The notes beneath the pieces are model-generated. The model saw nothing but the letters and a program-made list of their open reading frames with translations, ran no database searches and had not been told where the DNA came from. Both the position numbers and the translations under genes were made by a program. DNA of 11,952 nucleotides from Castellaniella sp049651205 (GTDB lineage: Bacteria; Pseudomonadota; Gammaproteobacteria; Burkholderiales; Burkholderiaceae_B). The stretch lies in assembly GCF_049651205.1 (NCBI RefSeq), contig NZ_JBASBR010000010.1:1-11952 (forward strand). The letters are read 5' to 3'. This document shows positions 7,914-11,952 of the stretch, piece by piece (the first letter of the stretch is position 1; every line of letters begins with the position of its first letter).

Positions 7914-8285
7914 TCATGCGTGCTCAGTTGGTTGAATCAGGTTCTCGGCAGGGATTCCAAGCCCCTTATGCAGCCGCCGAATCATCGGCAGTGTCAGGGG
8001 TCGTTTACGGTTGAGGATTTCATAGACACGGTTACGCTGGCCGATCATCGGCTCCAGGTCCTTTGCGGTTAGCCCGGCCTGTTCCATCCTGAATTTAATG
8101 GCCTCCACCGGGTCAGGCAGATCAATCTGGAAGAGCTTGGCCTCGTAGGCTTGCACGAGCGTAGTTAGAACATCCAGGCGATCTCCCTCGGGGGTTCCAA
8201 GGTCTGGGTCGCTCTCCATGAGGCGGGAGATTGTTTTTAACGAGGCCTTGTAGTCAGTCTCGGTACGGATAGGGCGAATATCCAC
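7914..8285 (-). CDS. higA: HigA-type antitoxin, helix-turn-helix protein
   Basis: 123 residues. The C-terminal half (about 63-115) is a Cro/C1-type helix-turn-helix with segments MEQAGLTAKDLEPMIGQRNR and VYEILNRKRPLTLPMIRRL, as in E. coli HigA. The N-terminal half would bind and neutralise the toxin. The gene lies downstream of the toxin, the gene order typical of higBA and reverse of most type II systems. The start is GTG at 8283-8285, three bases after the toxin stop, with GGAG inside the toxin's last codons as ribosome binding site, so toxin and antitoxin translation are probably coupled. HigA proteins usually repress their own promoter; a perfect palindrome stands ahead of higB. No frame damage is visible. 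Confidence 0.88.
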   Translation of the reverse strand: MDIRPIRTETDYKASLKTISRLMESDPDLGTPEGDRLDVLTTLVQAYEAKLFQIDLPDPVEAIKFRMEQAGLTAKDLEPMIGQRNRVYEILNRKRPLTLPMIRRLHKGLGIPAENLIQPTEHA

Positions 8286-8288
8286 GGT

Positions 8289-8591
8289 TCACTCCATTTC
8301 TACGGTTTCGGCATCAATCTTGTCGTACTCGGCGTGGGTGCCAATGAATTTGATGTAAACGATGCCAAGCTTGTATGCGATAGCGACGATCAGCCGATAG
8401 TCGTTGCCTTTAATGTTGAAAACGACACGCCGGTTTTTCAGTACGCTGGCGCTGCGATATTGGGCCTTAATATCGGCTGGCTGTGTCCACATTGCCTGAG
8501 TGGCTTCGTCGAACCAGGCCTTAAGGGGCTGCTCTGAGGATGGGTGAATTTCCAAAAATTGGCGCAGGGTGCTGACGGCGATCACTCTCAT
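8289..8591 (-). CDS. higB: HigB-type toxin, RelE-superfamily mRNA interferase
   Basis: 100 residues. The pattern KAWFDEA, RRVVFNIKGNDYRLIVAI and YIKFIGTHAEYDKID matches the HigB branch of the RelE fold, in which the toxin cuts mRNA on the ribosome. The conserved V-F-N-I-x-G-N-x-Y-R-L core and the T-H-x-E-Y-D end motif (about 85-90) that carries family catalytic residues are both present, so the toxin looks functional. First gene of the pair, transcribed right to left. No Shine-Dalgarno sequence precedes the ATG at 8591, which may mean a leaderless message or weak translation. Identification is from family knowledge and gene order. Confidence 0.88.
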   Translation of the reverse strand: MRVIAVSTLRQFLEIHPSSEQPLKAWFDEATQAMWTQPADIKAQYRSASVLKNRRVVFNIKGNDYRLIVAIAYKLGIVYIKFIGTHAEYDKIDAETVEME

Positions 8592-8597
8592 AAAGAA

Positions 8598-8626
8598 ATA
8601 TTAGTCCCATTTTGGGACTATCGCAA
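8598..8626 (-). promoter_or_regulatory. higBA promoter with palindromic HigA operator in its spacer
   Basis: TAGTCCCATTTTGGGACTA (8602-8620) is a perfect 8-bp inverted repeat around TTT. On the - strand it nearly fills the 17-base spacer between TTGCGA (-35, 8621-8626, 4 of 6) and TAATAT (-10, 8598-8603, 4 of 6). Transcription would start at or next to the higB ATG (8591). A bound HigA dimer would block polymerase. An alternative promoter has a perfect -35 TTGACA at 8649-8654 but a poor -10 (TGATCT, 8626-8631); its transcript would carry the operator in a ~30-base leader. Operator assignment is strong, exact promoter uncertain. Confidence 0.7.
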
Positions 8627-8765
8627 GATCACAGACACCATCGGTATTTGTCAACAAAGATATCCGTTTTCTTATGCCGCAAGCTTAGTCTTTTCAGGTA
8701 GTGTCTAATGCATCTTTCCCGGGTTCGGCCAGGCTCGACTGACAGTGGCGAACATGACACAGAAT

Positions 8766-8918
8766 TTAGATTGGCTGCTTGGGGTCGACGCGTATTGACC
8801 CAGTGAAAACCTGCTCAGGGAGCTGCGTTTTCTTCAGAGTCGGTATCGGCTCGTGCCCCCCTTTGGGGTGATGCTGTACGGTATCGGCGACGACCAGATC
8901 AAATGCTACCGCGTACAT
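8766..8918 (-). pseudogene. vapD: Remnant of vapD (virulence-associated ribonuclease)
   Basis: The ORF opens with MYAVAFDLVVADTVQHHPK, which closely fits the start of VapD proteins (Cas2-like ribonucleases of about 90 residues, toxins paired with VapX in Haemophilus). After about residue 21 the similarity stops and the frame ends at codon 51 (TAA at 8766-8768). The central and C-terminal VapD regions (the GF..VQGSVY and FPASVRDIRAF-type motifs) are not convincingly present downstream in any frame, so the gene is truncated or replaced by unrelated DNA. Its ATG overlaps the frameshift-corrected stop of the preceding DUF5397 gene (TGATG), indicating a former operon. Surely inactive as a VapD nuclease. 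Confidence 0.7.
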
Positions 8919-9132
8919 CAGTGTGCCTCGGGGGCATCAAGGATGTGGGTGCGACGATATCCGCCTTTTCACCCATTTCCATCAAGACAATTTCAACCAG
9001 CCAATCGCCATCTTCCAATTGCTCGACAAGCTCACCGATTTCATATTTTGGGCCGAACGGCCCGAACGTCTTGATGATACTGACAGGTACTGGCAGCGGT
9101 GCAGTCACGGTTTGCAGCACCACGATCTCCAT
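8918..9132 (-). pseudogene. DUF5397-like small gene with one-base frameshift, upstream of vapD
   Basis: From ATG 9132 the frame reads MEIVVLQTVTAPLP, then a conserved-looking core TFGPFGPKYEIGELVEQLEDG and WLVEIVL.EMGEKAD. This matches my memory of DUF5397, small proteins of about 70 residues with an FGPFGP motif. At about 8957-8962 the frame must change: moving by one base gives a tail YRRTHILDAPEAH and a TGA at 8918-8920, the expected DUF5397-like ending (...L.DPEA). The uncorrected frame runs on to 8899 with an unrelated tail. The corrected stop overlaps the vapD ATG, which independently supports the correction. Function unknown; position before vapD suggests the antitoxin or an accessory role. 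The family name is recalled, not searched. Confidence 0.6.
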
Positions 9133-9150
9133 AAGTAGTTGCCTGATTAC

Positions 9151-9237
9151 TCAGCCAAGTTGTAGTCCATTCAACATAATCTGGGCATCAACGCGCACGG
9201 GTTCTGCACTAACAACCTTCGCCGTGGTAGCGCTGGG
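9151..9237 (-). other. Short open frame upstream of the DUF5397 remnant
   Basis: Between TAG (9238-9240) and TGA (9151-9153) the - strand reads 28 codons including AKVVSAEPVRVDAQIMLNG, with a protein-like composition. It has no ATG near its beginning; only internal GTG and ATG codons are available. It could be the tail of a gene that stood ahead of the DUF5397 gene. The rest of 9133-9357 shows no gene. Confidence 0.2.
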
Positions 9238-9308
9238 CTAGTGGCCCGGCTATCAGTTGATTCTGCGTCATGTCGTTTATATGGACTAACGGGATGGCTC
9301 ATCCGGGC

Positions 9309-9330
9309 TAGGGTAATATCATGTTACCTA
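9309..9330 (+). promoter_or_regulatory. Imperfect inverted repeat with -10-like TAATAT before the YaaW-like gene
   Basis: TAGGGTAA (9309-9316) and TTACCTA (9324-9330) form an inverted repeat with one extra G, around TATCATG. TAATAT (9314-9319) resembles a -10, but no acceptable -35 lies 16-18 bases upstream. It sits about 30 bases ahead of the likely start at 9358 in the divergent gap, where an operator would be expected. Weak evidence. Confidence 0.25.
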
Positions 9331-9357
9331 ACACATTCACGCAGGATCCCAAAAAGA

Positions 9358-10035
9358 ATGAGCAAATCCGAGATTCAATGTGATCAGTCGATGCTCAAAC
9401 GCTTGAGCAGTGTTTCAGCTGCGGATATAGACGGGCTCGTGGATATTCTGACGGACTTCGGCCGGGGCAGGACCAGCTTGGATGCCGATGTCAAGAAAAC
9501 CTTGGTGATGGCGCGGCATAACCCCCGGCCGAATCGCTACGGCGAGCAGTACCTCAGGGTGATAGCCAACGAGTTGCAGCACTATGGGGGGCATTCTGTC
9601 GCCAATTTGGTACGCAATTTGCGTGACAAGCCGCCGCTGTCGTATGGGTCGATTGTGGATAATGTCCATGCCAAGCTGAATGGCAAGGACACGGAAGCCA
9701 AGAGTGTGGAAGCCAAAGAGTGCGAGATCGCCTTGGCACTCTATGGCCCACCGACTGACACACTGTCGCTAGAAGCACGATTAGAGCTTAGCACTACGAC
9801 AAAGGTGTTAAGTGGCTTCTTCCATATTGAGGACTCCTCAAATATCAAGGAATTCGTCCTGAAAGGTGGCCTGCTTGCCGGCATCACCCCTTTGTTCACT
9901 TCTCCTAATTCATTGGCATCTCTGGGTAAATTGGGGCTGCGGATATCCTTGGGCTTTATTGGCCAGCTCTGCAGCATTCGTGGGCGACAGGCTCTCCGCC
10001 GAAGCGTACCGCGTCACGGTTCCGTTCGTCGCTGA
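9358..10035 (+). pseudogene. YaaW-like (UPF0174) domain, 5' part of a frameshifted fusion gene
   Basis: From ATG 9358 the frame encodes 225 residues. The segment LRVIANELQHYGGHSVANLVR (about 66-86) closely resembles the E. coli YaaW segment with AGELQHFGGDSIANKLR, and the upstream helical region (DIDGLVDILTDFGRGRTSLDADV) also fits. YaaW has no established biochemical function. The family's conserved end, an AYRVTIPAV-type segment, is missing from this frame but present in the +1 frame (AEAYRVTVPFVAEM, about 9995-10039). The frame used here instead ends in an Arg-rich tail (RGRQALRRSVPRHG) at TGA 10033-10035. The break therefore lies at about 9940-9985. It is likely a broken gene or a base-call error rather than a natural C terminus. 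The start has only a weak AGGA upstream. Base use is less GC-biased than in the TRAP genes. Confidence 0.65.
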
Positions 10036-10036
10036 G

Positions 10037-11269
10037 ATGGGCTGGATAAGGCTGCAGACCGGCAGCCATGGTAAGAATGCCAATTCTGCATCGCCCGCGG
10101 GTGAACCCAAAACTCATGCTGCAGCAAAGGTGCCGGCGCCGACCTCGAACGAGGCCGACATTGTGTTGGCGGATGAACAGGGCGGTACTTTAATGAGTTT
10201 CAGCCGGTTTGATGAAGGCGTGCCCTCTGCCGCAAGGGCCAAGGTTCCCAAGCAGGTCATCAGCACGCTCAACCCTCTGTTGCAGAACCTTCCTCAGATC
10301 GCGTCGCTAGCCGAGCAGCAGCGAGGCAATTATGTGCTGTGCACGATTCCTTTTGAATCGCTGGTGAAGGCAACCAACGGCCCTGAAGGTGCTAGACGCG
10401 CGTTTGTGGTGGGTGCTAAAGGTGTGCAGGAGCAGGCACATATCCTTGCGCCTGAAACGCTACAAAGTGTAATGATCAGTGGGGTGGCATGGAATGCACT
10501 TTCTGCTGCCGTTGGCCAGAAGCATCTTCAGGACATCAATGAAAAGCTCAACGCCATACAGGAACAGTTGGATCAGTTGAGCGATAGCCTGAAGGATCTG
10601 CGGCGGGACAAGCTCGAAGGCATGATGGATTATGTCCAGGGCTTGCTGGATCACCATCAGGAAGAAGGAACGCCAGAACTAGCTTTGGTTCAGCTCGAAG
10701 GATATCTGGCTGAACTGAAGAGTCTTGATTCTTTCTTCAAGAAGGAAATGGCGAGAGAGATTCAAAACGCGGAAAACCTGCAGACCGGCAAACTGCTGGG
10801 GGGAAGCACGGTAAGAGGTCAGATTGAACACAGTGTCGCCAGCATGCGCCGCTGGTTGCAGGGTTATTTCCAGACAGCACAGCTTCACATTATCACGCTT
10901 TGGTTGCTGAACAATGGTGCCCCCTCGGCACGCTATCGGGCCGCAGCAGAAGCGGTGCTGAATCGCCTAGGCGAACTGGATGACACCATACTCGACAGTC
11001 GCAAAGTGTATTCGGCCCAGATGGCTATGGCATCTTCCGTGGCGACGCTGACTCAGGAACAGATCACTGCGTTCGATGCATCGTTGCAAACCCTGTCGCA
11101 AAACAACGATACCGGTCGACTCGACACCACTGCCTGGCATCAGCGCCTGTTTCAGCAGGAAGATGCCTTGATGTTATTGCGAGTAGAAGAAGGCAACATT
11201 CAGGAAGCGAGTTTTGTTGAGCAGCGGGTTGCTGTTGAGAGTGTCTGGAATTTTGCGGGCGAGGCATAA
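10037..11269 (+). CDS. 3' part of the YaaW fusion: uncharacterised helical coiled-coil protein
   Basis: The open frame runs from 9866; its codons from about 9985 encode the end of the YaaW-like domain, so it probably was one ~637-residue protein with the preceding frame. If translated alone, ATG 10037, one base after the upstream TGA, gives 410 residues by coupled reinitiation. An Ala/Pro/Ser-rich linker (10-40) precedes a folded region with VLADEQGG (43-50) and GNYVLCTIPFESL (97-109). Then come a moderately hydrophobic segment (145-160), QKHLQDINEKL and a coiled coil (161-195), and a mostly helical rest to 410. No catalytic motif is seen. I recall uncharacterised bacterial proteins with a similar GNYV..., QKHL.DI..KL pattern, but cannot name a family. 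It ends 17 bases before the IS256 relic's start codon. Confidence 0.6.
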   Translation: MGWIRLQTGSHGKNANSASPAGEPKTHAAAKVPAPTSNEADIVLADEQGGTLMSFSRFDEGVPSAARAKVPKQVISTLNPLLQNLPQIASLAEQQRGNYVLCTIPFESLVKATNGPEGARRAFVVGAKGVQEQAHILAPETLQSVMISGVAWNALSAAVGQKHLQDINEKLNAIQEQLDQLSDSLKDLRRDKLEGMMDYVQGLLDHHQEEGTPELALVQLEGYLAELKSLDSFFKKEMAREIQNAENLQTGKLLGGSTVRGQIEHSVASMRRWLQGYFQTAQLHIITLWLLNNGAPSARYRAAAEAVLNRLGELDDTILDSRKVYSAQMAMASSVATLTQEQITAFDASLQTLSQNNDTGRLDTTAWHQRLFQQEDALMLLRVEEGNIQEASFVEQRVAVESVWNFAGEA

Positions 11270-11275
11270 CATGAG

Positions 11276-11700
11276 AGGAAACGATCATGGATATACCCGT
11301 GAAACACAAGAAACCGTCCATCGCGGCCCAGGCGGCCGCCCGCGAGACGCGGCTGCCCAAGCTGCCTGAGCACCTGCTCGACGGCCTGGTCGAAGGCCCG
11401 ATGTCAGCCATGGAGGTCGAGGATCTGATCGATGCCTTTGGCAAAGCCATTATCGAGCGGGCCATGGGTGCCGAGATGAACGTGCCCTTGGGCTACCGGC
11501 CTGGCGAGGACAAGCCTGTTGATCAGGCCGACGAACGTAACGGCATAAGCGCCAAGACACTGCTGGCCAAGCCCCCCCGCTCCGTGCACACCTGAAAGGT
11601 GGCGATGAACCAGTTCGCCATCCTGTTCGGTGACCGATTTACCGAGGCCAGGGACTAAACGATGTCAAACCGCCCTGTCCACAAAAAAGCTGATACTCCC
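11276..11700 (+). mobile_element. Relic of an IS256-family insertion sequence
   Basis: The segment contains the beginning and extreme end of one IS256-type transposase gene and a right end. The right end reads GTCCACAAAAAAGCTGATACTCCC over its last bases (to about 11700), resembling the terminal inverted repeats of IS256-family elements, which end in ...ACTCCC. No matching left end (GGGAGTATCAG...) is present before 11287, so the left end is lost. About 1 kb of transposase sequence is missing internally. The exact borders are estimates. Confidence 0.6.
11287..11658 (+). pseudogene. IS256-family transposase, internally deleted
   Basis: From ATG 11287 (ribosome binding site GAGGAAA) the first ~93 residues match an IS256 transposase N terminus: LPEHLLDGLVEGPMSAMEVEDL, AIIERAMGAEMN, LGYRPGEDKP and ERNGISAKTLL. 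The frame then passes directly into the family's C-terminal end, PPRSVHT-stop-KVAMNQFAILFGDRFTEARD, in the same frame, ending at TAA 11656-11658. The TGA at 11593-11595 stands where the family has Trp (TGG) before KVAMNQF. So roughly 270 codons with the whole DDE catalytic domain are deleted and one nonsense change followed. A 7-C run at about 11573-11579 marks the join. The remaining 102-residue product could not transpose DNA. Confidence 0.8.
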
Positions 11701-11736
11701 AGTTGCCACCTTGTAAAAAACTTTGCCATAACACCC

Positions 11737-11763
11737 TAAAGTCCTCGACGGACAATCCGTTAA
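11737..11763 (+). promoter_or_regulatory. Sigma-28 (FliA) promoter of flagellin
   Basis: TAAAGTCC (11737-11744) and TCCGTTAA (11756-11763) are separated by 11 bases. Each matches 6 of 8 positions of the FliA consensus TAAAGTTT-N11-GCCGATAA. Transcription would start near 11770, giving a ~74-base leader before the flagellin ATG. Late flagellar genes are usually read by this sigma factor. Position, spacing and sequence agree. Confidence 0.8.
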
Positions 11764-11774
11764 TGGAACAGAAC

Positions 11775-11837
11775 AGGAGGTCACTTGGTTTGTCATCCTG
11801 GGCAACAAGGGCGGATCTCCGCCGAACAACTTAGGAG
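11775..11837 (+). promoter_or_regulatory. Flagellin mRNA leader: two Shine-Dalgarno sequences and a hairpin
   Basis: AGGAG (11833-11837), six bases before ATG 11844, is the functional ribosome binding site. A second, even stronger AGGAGGT (11775-11781) lies near the 5' end of the transcript. A hairpin GGCGG-ATCT-CCGCC (11810-11823) stands between them, ten bases ahead of the real site. Such leaders often stabilise flagellin mRNA or tune translation; this is inference. Confidence 0.45.
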
Positions 11838-11843
11838 TCTCTC

Positions 11844-11952
11844 ATGGCTGTTATCAACACCAACTACCTTGCTCTGGTCTCCCAGAACAACCTGAACAAA
11901 TCCCAGGGTGCACTGGGCTCCGCCATCGAGCGCCTGTCCTCGGGCCTGCGCA
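11844..11952 (+). CDS. fliC: Flagellin, N-terminal fragment (cut by window end)
   Basis: The 36 visible residues, MAVINTNYLALVSQNNLNKS followed by QGALGSAIERLSSGLR, are the strongly conserved N-terminal D0 region of flagellin, which packs in the filament core and is needed for export and assembly. The phrase INTNYLxLVxQNNLNKSQ is typical of Bordetella and relatives. The start is certain: good AGGAG ribosome binding site and sigma-28 promoter upstream. The gene continues beyond the window, so length and variable domain are unknown. Confidence 0.95.
   Translation, partial: MAVINTNYLALVSQNNLNKSQGALGSAIERLSSGLR

Noticed and set aside
8903..9241. 112-codon + strand frame opposite the DUF5397 remnant
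   Set aside because: The - strand shows a recognisable family core and operon overlap with vapD; the + strand reading is Ser/Thr/Ile-rich and unrecognised.
9940..9990. Programmed +1 frameshift in the YaaW-like gene
   Set aside because: No known slippery motif such as CTT-TGA with an upstream Shine-Dalgarno is visible; mutation or base error is simpler.
1..11952. CRISPR array or other regular repeats
   Set aside because: No set of regularly spaced direct repeats was found.

Overview
The window looks like a chromosomal segment of a betaproteobacterium, most likely of the family Alcaligenaceae (relatives of Bordetella, Alcaligenes, Pusillimonas). The pointers are the start of a Bordetella-like flagellin at the right edge, a TAXI-type TRAP transporter, a copper-handling operon, and GC-rich coding sequence in the left two thirds. 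The assignment comes from reading the sequence; no search was run.

Left part (1-4900). A tRNA-Arg(ACG) gene with a clear promoter and terminator is followed by an operon-like run on the + strand. It holds a periplasmic DUF1775/YcnI-type copper-binding protein, a CopC-CopD fusion (YcnJ type) whose start overlaps the previous stop by one base, and a phospholipase-D/cardiolipin-synthase-like protein with two HKD motifs. A Fur-box-like sequence overlaps the likely -10 of this operon, so iron status may control copper acquisition. A small two-helix membrane protein lies on the - strand after a weak terminator. Bases 271-370 and 1-80 hold no gene that I can see.

Middle (5013-7830). A two-gene TRAP transporter operon: a TAXI-family periplasmic substrate-binding protein, then a fused small-plus-large membrane permease. 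The substrate cannot be told from sequence.

Right part (7900-11700). This is an accessory, partly decayed island. It has an apparently intact higBA toxin-antitoxin pair on the - strand with a perfect palindromic operator. Next to it are remains of a second small operon, a DUF5397 gene with a one-base frameshift followed by the first ~20 codons of vapD. Divergent from these is a long gene whose first half resembles E. coli YaaW (UPF0174) and whose second half is an uncharacterised helical/coiled-coil protein. The two halves are in different frames, so one fused protein has probably been broken by a frameshift. A relic IS256-family element follows: the transposase N terminus is joined in frame to its extreme C terminus.

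Right edge (11737-11952). A good sigma-28 promoter, a leader with a hairpin and a strong ribosome binding site, and the first 36 codons of flagellin (fliC), cut by the window end. The IS relic ends only about 36 bases from this promoter, so the island directly abuts the flagellar locus. The most unusual items are the frameshifted YaaW fusion, the toxin-antitoxin graveyard and the internally deleted IS256 relic. I see no CRISPR array, rRNA or intact mobile element.
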